In this document: positions 11,401 to 21,299 of the stretch, one piece after another
Layout of the letters: each line of letters starts with the position of its first letter
How positions within the stretch are numbered: the stretch's first letter is position 1
Source of the DNA: Artemisia argyi
Lineage: Eukaryota; Streptophyta; Magnoliopsida; Asterales; Asteraceae
DNA length: 64,000 nucleotides
Reading direction: 5' to 3'
Assembly (NCBI GenBank): GCA_030686995.1
Contig: CM060709.1
Coordinates: 19,187,360 to 19,251,359, forward strand
Notes under the pieces: generated by a model
Databases searched by the model: none
The model's input: the letters and a program-made list of their open reading frames with translations, nothing else
What the model was told of the DNA's origin: nothing
Position numbers and translations under genes: made by a program

Positions 11401-12584
11401 GGTGTTTATTGGTTAATTTTGGAGGTGGATGGGACATGGAGTGGGAAGGGTGAGCTGGGGGTATGGAGGTTGAGTCTTGCAGGTTGTTTGCAGGGTAGAT
11501 GGGGTGGCAGGGTGTAGGTTTGCAAGGTGGCATCACCTGGTGAAAACCCAAGGATGGGTTTTGTTGTGGAGGTGACAGAGGGTGTAGTGAGGTGGAGGTT
11601 GAGGCAAGTGGTGTTTGGGTGAGGTGGAGTGGTGGTGTAGCAGGTGGGGATGTGGAGTGAAGGTTGAAGATGAAGGGTGGTCAACGAGGTCAACACCCCG
11701 TTTATATTTATAAAGGGTGTTGGGCTCAAGGTTTGTTTTGGGCCTGGGGATTGGATCAGCAGGCTTGGGTTTGGATTTATTTATTGGATTTGGTTATTTA
11801 TTAGTTTTGGAAATTTATTAGCCCAAGGACCTATTTTGTAAAAATCTGAAAATTGTGGACTAAAATTGTAATTATTCCAAATTATGCAAAAGGTACCATT
11901 TTTGTTATTTTGGAATAATATAAGGATTATTTTGATTTTTCCAAATTTAAAAATAACCGGGGACCATTTTTGCCAATTTTCAATGTTTGAGGGTTAAAAA
12001 TGTAATTTTCCAAAAATATATCAAAAATGACTTGATTTGTTAATTATGAATAGTACAAGGGTATATTTTGATAAATTTCCATTTTAAAATACCCAGGGAC
12101 TATTTTTGCCATTTTTGAAACTTCAGGGACCAATTTTGTAATTTCCTCAAACTTTTTATCCAAGGGTTAAATTTGATAACTTTTGAATTCCTAAGGACTA
12201 AAATTGACTTTTCTTTCCAAAATAAACTTCCAGGGACTAAAACTGTCAAGTTTTGAAACTTGGGGGACCTGTTTTGCCATTTGTGCAATTTTGAACTTCA
12301 AGAGTAAAATTTATCATTTCTTGATTCCTGGGGAACTGTTGTTGACTTTTCTTCAAAATAATTTTCCCAGGGACCATTTCTGACATTTCTTGAAAGTTCA
12401 GGGACTGATTCTGCCAATTGTGCAAACTTTGCACGTTTTTCATCTGTTTTCAATCCTTTTGCACCTGAAACATATAAAAACACATTCCAAAGATATTTAT
12501 AGTATTATGTGGTATTTCTGTGTGTTTTTAACTGTTTTCGTATTTTAAACAGGACAAAAATGATGAGTTTTTATGAACTCATCA
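8459..12584 (-). repeat. 5' LTR of the non-autonomous element
   Basis: 4126 bp, the partner of 873-5014. It abuts the primer-binding site at 8436-8453. Differences from its partner include a missing short segment near 9510 (TTTGTAAACACAAAC is present only in the other copy), a shorter T-tract near 10915, and scattered substitutions. The outer end is followed by TSD TTATT. Confidence 0.93.
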
Positions 12585-12773
12585 TTATTACTCATAGTTA
12601 ATATGTCAAGTATACTTTACAGAGGATATTTTGTATTGATTATAGTATGCTGGTCTATAAAAAGATAGATTTAGGAATATTATTGCATTAGAATTTTGCT
12701 TTTAACGGTTGAACACTTTGACCTTTTTGTTCACTAGTTATTTGATTTTAATAGTACATTTAAATTCTGCAAA

Positions 12774-13148
12774 ATATGCTTACACTTTGCAAGTTGATGA
12801 GAAAAGTGACATATACAGTTACGGGGTGCTCTTAATGGAACTCATTAGCGGGAAACGATCAGTAGATTCTGAATTTGGGGAAGGAAATAGCATCGTGGAT
12901 TGGGTGAGATCAAAAATGAAGAGAAAAGAAGGTACAAAAGATGTACTAGATGAACATGCGGGTGGTTCATGTAGCTCAGTTAAGGAGGAATGATATGTGT
13001 GTTGAAGATAGCAATGCCATGCACAAGTAGAAACCCATCAAACAGACCCTCTATGAGAGATGTTGTGTCGATGTTGCTAGAAGCTGAGCCCAAGAGGAAA
13101 TCACTGGATGATGTTGGCAGACTGGTTATTAACTACAGTTATTTGTGA
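12774..13148 (+). pseudogene. LRR receptor-like kinase, 3' kinase exon (broken)
   Basis: Encodes the C-terminal part of a plant LRR-RLK kinase domain of the TDR/PXY-like type: [20 protein letters not shown] (subdomain IX region), then GKRSVDSEF, and after a break TSRNPSNRPSMRDVVSMLLE (subdomain XI) with a short tail. A one-base deletion near 12989 shifts the frame and makes a stop at 12991; the rest reads from 12990. The expected intron acceptor before AATATGC reads GCAA rather than GCAG. No N-terminal kinase lobe, LRR or promoter lies upstream, where the LTR element begins 185 bases away. It is a relic, possibly of a gene split by that insertion. Confidence 0.8.
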
Positions 13149-13149
13149 T

Positions 13150-13365
13150 TCATAGAGAATCCCATGGGATTTATACAGAATCCCATAGGATTCTTTATAA
13201 ATCCCATGGGATTCTGTATGAATCTCAAGGAATTCATTGTGAATCCCATGTGATGAATCAAAGAATCCCATGGGATTCACAATGAATCCCTTGAGATTCA
13301 TACTGAACCCCATGGCATTCACAATGAATCCCTTGTGATCTCATACAGAATCCTATATGATTCTT
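13150..13365. repeat. palindromic AATCCCATGGGATT minisatellite, cluster 1
   Basis: It begins just after the kinase stop. About ten copies of a 14-bp palindrome (AATCCCATGGGATT and one- or two-base variants) are separated by short spacers such as TATACAG, CTTTATA and CACAATG. Spacing is about 20-30 bp. The palindrome makes both strands look alike, so short peptides of the NPMGF type appear in several frames. I treat these as artefacts of the repeat. Confidence 0.85.
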
Positions 13366-13697
13366 AATTCAAATATCTTTTTGTTTATTTAAAATTTTAC
13401 TAGAAGAAAATTTGGTTTCGGTTTATTTTATTTATTTATGTCGATGAATAGCAGGCCAATGGTTTCCAACTTTTCTTTATATAAATTTATCTTCATTATA
13501 CATTTATAATTACTCTTTCTTGTTCCAAAATTAAATATATTTAAAATTTACTTTTCTCTATACATTTTTTTTTCTTTTTTTTTAATCTACTTGCGTTTCT
13601 AAGTCGTTGACATTGGTAAATAAGAACGGAGAAAGCAATGATAGTTTTTCACTTTTTGTTAGTATCTATTCAAGCTTTTTTTAGTTAGAAGATAATA
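13366..13697. other. AT-rich spacer between two minisatellite clusters
   Basis: AT-rich sequence with T-tracts near 13566-13582. No gene or transposon end recognised. Confidence 0.6.
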
Positions 13698-14445
13698 AAT
13701 CCCATTGGATGCACCAAAGAATCCCATGGGATTCACAATGAATCTCATGGGATTCACAATGAATCCCATGGGATGCACCAAAGAATCCCATGGGATTCAT
13801 ACTGAATCCTTTGTGATTTATCTTCTTTTTACAAATCCTGTGGGATTTCTTTACGAATCCCGTGGGATTTTTCTGGACGAAAATTTTGAAAAAAAAATCG
13901 TCTTTTTACGAATCCCATGGGATTTTTCTGGATGGAAATTTTGAAAAAAAAAAATCATCTTTTTACGAATCCTATGGGATTTCTTTACGAATCCCGTGGG
14001 ATTTTTCTGGACGGAAATTTTGCAAAAAAAAATTCGTCTTTTTACGAATCCCGTGGGATTTTTCTGGACGGAAATTTTGAAAAAAAAATGTCTTTTTACG
14101 AATCCCATGGGATTTTTTACGAATCCCATGTGATTTTTACGAATCCCATGAGATTTTTACGAATCCCATGGGATTTTTACGAATCCCGTGGGATTTTTCT
14201 GGACGAAAATTTTGAAAAAAAAAATCGTCTTTTTACGAATCCTATGGGATTTTTTACTTATCCCGTGGGATTTTTCTGGACGGAAATTTTGAAAAAAAAA
14301 AATCATCTTTTTACGAATCCCATGGGATTTTTAAGAATCCCATGGGATTTTTCTAGACTGAAATTTTGAAAAAAAAAATCGTCTTTTTACGAATCCCATG
14401 GGATTTTTTACGAATTCCGTGGGATTTTTCTAGACGAAATTTTTA
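13698..14445. repeat. palindromic minisatellite, cluster 2 with higher-order units
   Basis: More than 20 copies of TACGAATCCCATGGGATTTTT-like units. In the second half they are organised into a longer unit of about 70-80 bp: palindrome, TTTCTGGACGGAAATTTTG, an A-tract of 8-10, TCGTCTTTTTACG, then the next palindrome. Variants ATCCCGTGGGAT and ATCCTATGGGAT recur. Arrays read as long open frames on both strands only because the unit lacks stops; I do not call genes there. Confidence 0.87.
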
Positions 14446-15329
14446 AAAAAAAAGTTCGTCGAAAGTATATAACAATGCATATCTATAGAAAGATAATTTT
14501 TGTCTTGTCGCGATGGTGTATTTTTCGTAGCTTGAAGATTTACCGTTTTGAAGATATGTTGTTTTTTAAAAAAAGGTGGAAAGTGGGTTTTTATATTAAA
14601 TGAGCTAAAATGCCAATTTTGCCCTCCCTTTGTTATTTTTTATTTGATCTTAGCCATTAGATGAAAGGTGGATGGATGGTTGAAATTGACTTATTTGTTT
14701 TTTAAGTGATACTTGTTTTACATAGATCTCACTTCATCACTTAATTAGTTTTAGTAGTTTTAGGATTTAGTTTACATTATGTTTAAGGTATAGTTTAAAA
14801 TGACATAATTATTTTTCATACTTTAGGTTAAATTCAAATGGGGCAAAAATTAGGTTATTTTTACTCTTGAAGATTTGCTAACTCAATTGACTACATATCA
14901 ATTCTCTTATTCTTAATATATTTCTTGTGAGATTGACCATCTCAAATCGGTATTTTAACAGATAATACTCCACAATTTTTATAAATTGTGCACAATAGCA
15001 ATGTACAAAAGTATTACAATTATACGTAAAGATCCAAAAAGGTAAAAAAGAATTGATTAAAAAATAAAGTAGAAAAATATTATTAAAAAAAATAAAGTAA
15101 AAAATAGGCCTTGTATGGCTTAAAACAAACCACGATAGCGCAATGGCAGATTTGACAAGTTATCTTTGCATGCATGCATGCGTTTACTTTGGGGTCAAGT
15201 ACATTCTATTGTACAAACAAATTATATAGAAATTGTCCAGCAGTCCTGGCCCTTGAAAGCGAACGTGAAGCCGGGAAGAAACTGAATAGAAATTTAATCG
15301 CTCTTTTCCCTGTACTTACATAAAAGCTC
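14446..15329. other. upstream intergenic region of the membrane-protein gene
   Basis: AT-rich intergenic DNA. From about 15105 it becomes similar to the sequence upstream of the paralog (63325 onward), sharing the GCATGCATGC stretch, AATTGTCCAGCAG and CCTTGAAAGC. The tandem duplication therefore included about 350 bp of upstream sequence. The rest (14446-15100) shows no recognisable element. Confidence 0.55.
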
Positions 15330-15337
15330 GATATAGC

Positions 15338-15346
15338 TATATATAT
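15338..15346 (+). promoter_or_regulatory. candidate TATA box of the membrane-protein gene
   Basis: CTATATATA lies about 115 bases before the ATG at 15457, a normal plant TATA-to-start distance. The paralog has a weaker AAATATATG at the matching place (about 63527-63535). Confidence 0.4.
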
Positions 15347-15456
15347 GTAACGTTTGTTGTTTATTATATATATCTCAAACCTATATGTTTAAGTCCTGTC
15401 TACAAAATTAAGTACAATCTTTATTTAATTTTTCTTTAGGAGAAGGAGTTAAGGCA

Positions 15457-17643
15457 ATGGAATGTACTCCTAGTCCTGAAAGTTCTTTTAGTCCTAAGGA
15501 TGCCATGCCGTGGGTGGGGTTGTATGTTGCTGGAGCTTCTCTGGGTTGCACTCTTGCAATGGCCGCCGATGCCTTCCAAGGATTTCGACATTGGAAACTC
15601 TGGTTTCCAAATAAATTTTTTGTATTCAATACTGTTTCTATCACACTTATCGCAATAGCAATGAAGCTACCAGTAGATCTAACTACAAACATGTCTGATA
15701 ATGATGGAGAGTGGTATGCAAAGATGGTTAGCATCACTTTCTTGGTCACCATGTTAGCCAATTTTCTCCCTTCTTTAGGGCTTATGGATGGCAAGGAACT
15801 TCTAGTAAACATGGTAGCATGGAGTATCCTCTTGATCACCATTACCGTAAATGTATCGATCCAAGTTATCGCGGGGATGCTTCCTTCACTATTCTATTTG
15901 TTATTGTTATTTCCTATTCTATGGGTGTGTTCAATAGCTTTCACAGTTCCGGCATCAAGAAGAATTTTAGAACACAGGTACAAAGAGTTGCACGGATTGG
16001 CTTCATATCCTCGAGAGATAAATTTTTCCTATGAAGAACTCGAGCACAATGTCAAAAAGTATTGGATGATGGCAGAAACTGGTAACCCGCAATTTGTGAT
16101 TGCTTGTTCAGAGGTTGCTTCTGCTTTTGGGTTTATAAGCTCACTTCTTTTTTCCATTTCAGTAGTAGTATTAGGACTATATTGTTTCGAATACCCCACA
16201 GTACAATACTCAGATTATAACTGGTCACTAAACGTAATTGTTGGCATCCAGTCAACTGGGGCTTTTATAGGAAGTATAGCACCATGTTTTAGATGTTTTG
16301 CTGCTATCAGTTGTTTCGAACTCTCAAAAAAATGGAGTGTGAATCATCTCAACATTTTGAAAGTCGGGGAACATTGGACCTTAAGACTTCAAATTTGGAA
16401 ACGTAGTCATGTCCGTTCACATATACCTGGCCGTCATTGCAAAATAGTTTTCCATATTTCCAAAAACTTAATTTTGAACATTTGTATATCACTTCAGATA
16501 ATGGTTGTGGTTACATGTAAATTGATATCTCTGGTTCCGAGATCTTTTCTGATCTTAATCTCCTACTGTTGGTATTTCTGCAAGTTGTTGATAAGGTTCA
16601 AAAAGGAAGTATATGCATCGAACAGCAATGCAAGATCAGAGACGAAAGAATATGCTATGTATGTTCTACAAATTGAAGACGATGCAAAGCTTTCAGAGAG
16701 AATATCAAGAAATGCACTGAAATCAATTAATAAACTTCTTTTAATGTCTGAAAAGAATGAACCAGGTAATCTTATAAAGCTTCTAAAGAAATCTACAGGA
16801 TTTAAAGGAGTTTTAGAGTTCGACAACGATCAAGTCCCACCTCTACATTCGGAAGAAACCAAAAATTCCTGGAGTCTAGTAGTAGTGACATTAACAGCCA
16901 TTGCCGTTGCACTTCCAAACACAGCTGACGACCATGGTGAGGGGTTAATTGCTTGTATGAGGGAAGGCCTCAGGATCGTAAGAAATATTGAAGAATGTCT
17001 TAATGCAGATAGTGATTTGGCAAAGACAAGAAAAACCGCTAGACGTGTGTGGACACAAGTTGAAGTATACCGCAAGTGGCTACAAATCGATCTTCAAAAG
17101 AAGGCTCATGACGGAAAGACGTCAAAGGAGATCCTTGAATGGTTAAGAGATGAAGCAGTAAAAATAGTGATACAGTTCAAGAGCAGCAAAAGGCGAAAAA
17201 TAGATGACTCCCGCTATAAGTTCATAGCAGCGAATTCCATGTATAGAGTCAGCCAGACTATATTGATCCACTGCAGTGAGCTAGAGAATTGGTCGATTGA
17301 TGGAAAACTTTTGGAGTCGATATCAAATATGATTGCAGATATATTATGCGCTTGTTTTACCAACTTACCACTCGTCATAAGGATGATGTGTCATCACGAT
17401 GCGATAGAGAAAAGGGAAGACAGCGTCCGCTCTGCAGCTCAGCTTCTAGGCAGATCCAAAAAGATCCTTGAAATCCTTAATACACGCCAACTTCCAAACA
17501 TAGATGTGGACTCAATGGCATACATTGGTAAGTGGCATGCATTACCAAATAGTGAAATACCTAATGGTGCTCCTTTGAACCCGATTCAACTAGCTTTTCC
17601 AAGTCCTAATGAATCAGTCATTGTGAACATTAGCGTGGAATAG
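15457..17643 (+). CDS. multi-pass membrane protein of unknown function (728 aa), copy A
   Basis: Intact single-exon gene. The first ATG of the frame is used; it follows GGCA and aligns with the start of the paralog at 63633. The N-terminal 300 residues hold about six to seven hydrophobic segments (around 23-42, 48-68, 84-103, 115-155, 215-240 and 255-285), with motifs MPWVGLYVAGASLG, FQGFRHWKLWFPNKFF and KLPVDLTTNMS. One or two further hydrophobic segments lie near 345-380. The C-terminal 330 residues are soluble, charged and helical, with a small hydrophobic stretch (SWSLVVVTLTAIAVALP). I recognise no catalytic motif or named domain. Similar uncharacterised membrane proteins occur in dicots as tandem families (from memory). 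A plasma- or endomembrane location is inferred only from topology. Confidence 0.85.
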   Translation: MECTPSPESSFSPKDAMPWVGLYVAGASLGCTLAMAADAFQGFRHWKLWFPNKFFVFNTVSITLIAIAMKLPVDLTTNMSDNDGEWYAKMVSITFLVTMLANFLPSLGLMDGKELLVNMVAWSILLITITVNVSIQVIAGMLPSLFYLLLLFPILWVCSIAFTVPASRRILEHRYKELHGLASYPREINFSYEELEHNVKKYWMMAETGNPQFVIACSEVASAFGFISSLLFSISVVVLGLYCFEYPTVQYSDYNWSLNVIVGIQSTGAFIGSIAPCFRCFAAISCFELSKKWSVNHLNILKVGEHWTLRLQIWKRSHVRSHIPGRHCKIVFHISKNLILNICISLQIMVVVTCKLISLVPRSFLILISYCWYFCKLLIRFKKEVYASNSNARSETKEYAMYVLQIEDDAKLSERISRNALKSINKLLLMSEKNEPGNLIKLLKKSTGFKGVLEFDNDQVPPLHSEETKNSWSLVVVTLTAIAVALPNTADDHGEGLIACMREGLRIVRNIEECLNADSDLAKTRKTARRVWTQVEVYRKWLQIDLQKKAHDGKTSKEILEWLRDEAVKIVIQFKSSKRRKIDDSRYKFIAANSMYRVSQTILIHCSELENWSIDGKLLESISNMIADILCACFTNLPLVIRMMCHHDAIEKREDSVRSAAQLLGRSKKILEILNTRQLPNIDVDSMAYIGKWHALPNSEIPNGAPLNPIQLAFPSPNESVIVNISVE

Positions 17644-18144
17644 TATGGATTTATCGATTAGGCATAAAAAATATTTAGTTTCAAGTTTCTCGTGTGCGAT
17701 GTATTATATATATCTATCATTTCTCGCTGGACCAGATTCCCAGAATCTATTATAATACTATTTACTTTTGTCCAGTAACATGTAAATAATGTTTGAGCCT
17801 ATGTTCTATTCTTCTGGCCCAGTAATTTGCAATGTTTATTCCTAAACGTTGGCATGTTACTCCGTGACTATTGAGTATTGACTAATACTAACTTTTGAAC
17901 AAATACGATTTGTATTCCAAACTTCTCCAGAAGTGTATCTCCGTTTCTTCGTTGCGAGGTATTTGGTAGGTGAAATATCTGACTCGCTTTTTTTCCCCCT
18001 GCTATTCGTTAACGTTGTTGTTGTTCTTGATTGTTTGATAAATCACTTCCTTTTGTTGAATGTTAGTTACAAACGTAGTGATTTATGTTGGTTTGGTCTT
18101 TCTCCATGTCTTCTATGACTCTGTCTTTTTGCTTAGGATTGCCA
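17644..18144 (+). other. 3' flank of the membrane-protein gene
   Basis: Likely 3' UTR and flank. AATAATG-like polyadenylation signals occur around 17786 (GTAAATAATG). It is not matched by anything else in the window. No further gene seen. Confidence 0.45.
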
Positions 18145-18355
18145 TTAGCTACATGCATGTTTAGTACGAGCCATTGTAGATATGCGTTTTGTGTTTAGGT
18201 CGTGGTTTGGGGTAAACAACATCCTGGCAATACGTCTATCTAATTTTCTCAGTTTCACGACATTTCCATCATAACAACCATGCGAACAGCTTTCTGACAC
18301 AGGTACAGAGGCCCTGCCACAACGCGGCGGGTTTCTACCCCTTGTTGTGGTCAAA
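18145..18355 (+). mobile_element. possible degenerate Helitron 3' end
   Basis: Near 18311-18332 the sequence CCCTGCCACAACGCGGCGGG can fold into a short GC hairpin (one G-T pair) in otherwise AT-rich DNA. It is followed by TTTCTACCCCTTGTTG, which resembles a decayed CTRR terminus. A long minus-strand open frame crosses it without recognisable motifs. The 5' end was not found. This is a suggestion, not a firm call. Confidence 0.25.
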
Positions 18356-19690
18356 TTAAAAAAATAGTCAAATAGACGACTTTTTTTTTGGAATAAATGT
18401 TGATGACTTCTAGGCTTCTAGCAAAATATTTCAGTTGTCAATTATTCTAGAAGTCATGATTCACGACAGCATTCAAAGAAAACTATTTAGCACGGCATGT
18501 TTGACAAGTCCCGATTTTGTTATGACATCTAAATTCATTTCTTCTTTTGAATTTCAAAGCTTCTATATGTTTGTGTGTGAGTAAAGGTCCTTGTTTTTAT
18601 AAAGGAACGGTGCTTCTTGTTTGTTATTAACGAATATATTTTGCCGGGAGTTGCGGCGAATTTTAAAGTGTAATTTTTAACCAAGACAGAAGTTTATTCA
18701 AATCAAAATTTGCGTAGTTCAGGCCAATAGGAATACATGATTATATATAAGTTTTATTAGAAAACAAAAAAATTCTGCAAAAACAATATGGACACTCCAA
18801 GGAATTTAAAAGGAAGGATTTAGATAACTTGATAGAAATGAGTTTAAAAAAAATCTAAAAAAATGTAGAGGTTGTTTTGACAAACTTAGAATTTCAAGGG
18901 TAAATTTTGGAAAACGCATAAGGATTAAGGGTCATTTATTTAGTAAAAAAGAAAGTAAAAGGGAAAAAAAATAAAAAGAAGACGACTACAACAACAATAT
19001 AAACAATCTAAAAAATTTAAAAGCAGTCAATACAAATAACCTAAACAACAATCTTTTATATAATTAAGAAAAAAAAATGGGTGTTTTGACATTCTAAAAA
19101 ATTAAATCATTCCATAATAATTGAATTATTATATTTTTTTATTCAAGTAAATGTGATAAAAAAATAGTTTTAATATTTAGTAATTTGGTTAAATTTAAAT
19201 AAAATTCGTTTTCTAATTGAGATATTGAAAAAAAGTTAAAAATACACAAGTACTGCCGGGCTTATCTTTTATAGTTATGGACTGAGTTGTAACATTAAAA
19301 AAAAAAAAAAAAAAAAAAAAGTTCGACTATTCTTGTTGCGCACCAAACCCTTTGCAAATTATTCTTCACAACAGTAGCTTCTTTTTCCAAAATTCTAAAC
19401 CTAATCCTTCCCATAACCATAAGTCAAATAAGTAAATCATAACAAAGTAGCTTCTTTTTCCAAAATTCTAAACCTAATTCTTCACAACAGTAGCTTATTT
19501 GAGGTGTTGAATGATCTTAAAAGGTTTTGTAAGTTATCTATCTTTTTTATGATTACATTTTTAATCCATTTATATCTGAAGTCCAAAATTGTTAGAATAC
19601 ATATCATTCGTAACCTTTTTTACTCAATGATATATTTAATCATGTCTATTGTCTACAAGAGCGAGATTTGGTAGAATTTTACGTGGAAGC
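18356..19690. other. AT-rich intergenic DNA with A-tract and short repeats
   Basis: No gene recognised. It contains an A-tract (about 19296-19320) and a direct repeat of AGCTTCTTTTTCCAAAATTC (about 19377 and 19449). A small inverted repeat around TCTAGAAGTCAT lies at 18400-18460. Confidence 0.5.
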
Positions 19691-19693
19691 TTA

Positions 19694-19968
19694 GGCCATC
19701 CACTATGGTAAACCTTTTAAAAGGTTTATACTTGTGTTATGACATTAAATTATAAACCTTTTTGTTTTATAAACCTATCTCCACTATGTTATAAACCTTT
19801 TCAAGTGCTATAAACTTCACACATAATCAAAAGCATTAAATTATGAAAAGGTTCAATATCCTAGACCTCTTCATGACACATAAGCTTGAAATAGATGCTT
19901 GGTGTATAAGTTCTTAAACCTCTTCAACATTTTATAAACCTTTTCATAAACCACTATAGTGAATGCCT
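19694..19968. mobile_element. Tourist-like (PIF/Harbinger) MITE
   Basis: A 275-bp element flanked by TTA (19691-19693 and 19969-19971). The ends are imperfect inverted repeats: GGCCATCCACTATGGTAAAC at the left against AGGCATTCACTATAGTGGTT read inward from the right. The interior repeats AAACCTTTT and TTATAAACC in both orientations, so most of it can fold. A 3-bp TWA target and small size are typical of Tourist MITEs. Confidence 0.65.
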
Positions 19969-20129
19969 TTAGGCAAGGTGCACATGTACTTCATTCTTTT
20001 CATTATAAATACACACAACTTCCATTTATTAACTTTTCACTTCATATCGTTTATAACTTTCACTTAAGGTTTTGATAGGTATAATCATGAAATTTCCCCA
20101 ATAAAAAACACTTATAATTAAGCTGTTAC

Positions 20130-20320
20130 TTTTCTATTGGATGATGCATGATTTACTAGCTAATACACATTGAACAACCTTTTTAATTGATGCAAGCCAC
20201 TTAGATGGACCCAACATTTTGTCCGTAATGCCGATCCCAGATTCCAATGGTGCACAATTGCACATGGTAGTTGCAACTTGCAAGTTTAAGGACTGATTAG
20301 TGGAGGGACCAAGTGCCAAA
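20130..20320 (-). other. unidentified coding-like stretch
   Basis: A 61-aa minus-strand frame with balanced composition (contains CNCAPLESGIGITDKMLGPS and KWLASIKKVVQ) stands out from its AT-rich surroundings. I do not recognise it. It could be a captured exon fragment or chance. Confidence 0.2.
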
Positions 20321-20354
20321 CTAAGTTAAGCCTTTGCCTACTTGAGGTGACTAA

Positions 20355-21039
20355 GAGGGCGCTTGATTGAAATGAGACAATAAGCAAGGCAATAATAATG
20401 ATAATGCAAAGGAATGTGATGGGGTATACTTTCATTACCCTCAAATTGTTGAGGAATGATAGATTACTCATTATGGGGTAATGGGTGATTGCAAGGTTTT
20501 CAAGATCGGGATCCTACATAAGATCGTTTTCGTCTTTGCAAAATCGTGATCGTAAAATCGGATCGGGATCCTAAGATCCTACGATAATGCTATTTTTTAA
20601 TGGTCTTTGTAACATTATTCAAATTTATAAATTATTATATATTATAAACATGAAATTATAAGAATATTTCATTAAAATGTTATCCTAAATTATGCATATG
20701 GGATGTTTAAGAAGAATCAAAGGTTGTTTTTAAAATTATATGAAAATATAAACCATAAATTTTTAGTTTTTTAGTTTGTGGTTCGAGAAAAGTAAGATCG
20801 GATCGGAGTAGATCTTAAGATCCTATTGTCAAGATCGGGATCCTATAAGATCTTAAGCTTGTTAAGATCCTACGTAGGATCCGGATCGTTTTTGCTTCGT
20901 AGAATCGTAAAATCGTAAGATCCTAAAATCAGGATCGGGACCTTAACAACTATGAGTGATTGCATTCCTTCTAACCAAGCATCATTATTAATTACCTTTT
21001 CCATTCCTTAGTACCAATGACCTCCAACCAAGCATGCCC
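20355..21039. mobile_element. TIR element (Tourist-like) carrying a nested MITE
   Basis: Left end GAGGGCGCTTGATTG and right end, read inward, GGGCATGCTTGGTTGG form imperfect terminal inverted repeats. Both are flanked by TAA (20352-20354, 21040-21042). Without the nested insertion the element is about 214 bp. No ORF. Confidence 0.5.
20494..20955. mobile_element. Mutator-like MITE nested in the TIR element
   Basis: Flanked by a perfect 9-bp direct repeat GTGATTGCA (20485-20493 and 20956-20964), the target-site length of Mutator-like elements. Ends are imperfect inverted repeats (AGGTTTTCAAGATCGGGATC against a right end that reads inward TAGTTGTTAAGGTCCCGATC). Both arms are packed with GATCGGGATCCTA/TAAGATCGT motifs that pair with each other. 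No ORF. Confidence 0.7.
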
Positions 21040-21114
21040 TAAATTCACAGGTTGGGCTAATCGAGGCGCGTCGGATAGGGTCGGTCTGATACAATTAATA
21101 TGTATCAATATATG

Positions 21115-21248
21115 ACATCAGAAACATTGAACTTTTGTGTAGACTATGATATTGATATGTATACTAAACTAGCCTGACCCACAAAGGTGACCCGTATATA
21201 CGACATCAGAAACATTAAGCTTTTGTGTAGACTATGATATTGATACGT
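21115..21248. repeat. 46-bp direct repeat, two copies
   Basis: ACATCAGAAACATT..CTTTTGTGTAGACTATGATATTGATA occurs at 21115-21160 and 21203-21248 with few differences. Confidence 0.7.
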
Positions 21249-21299
21249 GTCTTAGAGCTGAGTCTAATTCTACCAATTAGTCTAAGATGCTAGTGTTGT

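Larger units (their letters stand above)
873..12584 (-). mobile_element. non-autonomous Athila-like LTR retrotransposon (one zinc-knuckle ORF, no pol)
   Basis: An 11.7 kb element with two near-identical 4.1 kb LTRs, TG..CA ends and a 5-bp TSD TTATT (868-872 and 12585-12589). It reads on the minus strand: the primer-binding site touches the LTR at 8459 and the polypurine tract touches the LTR at 5014. The 3.44 kb internal part holds one ORF (6431-7984) and a long 3' UTR. Protease, RT, RNase H and integrase are all missing, so transposition must depend on another element. PBS type, PPT, terminal palindrome and 3' UTR structure match the Athila element at 39002-52452. The LTRs differ by few substitutions and small indels, so insertion was fairly recent. 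Confidence 0.9.

Noticed and set aside
13705..14369. Open frames on both strands encoding repeated NPMGF/ESHGIF peptides
   Set aside because: They arise from the palindromic minisatellite, which lacks stops in several frames; no start context or non-repeat sequence supports a protein.
13150..14445. CRISPR-like array
   Set aside because: The repeats are palindromic and short with irregular spacers, in a plant genome with no cas genes; a minisatellite is the better reading.
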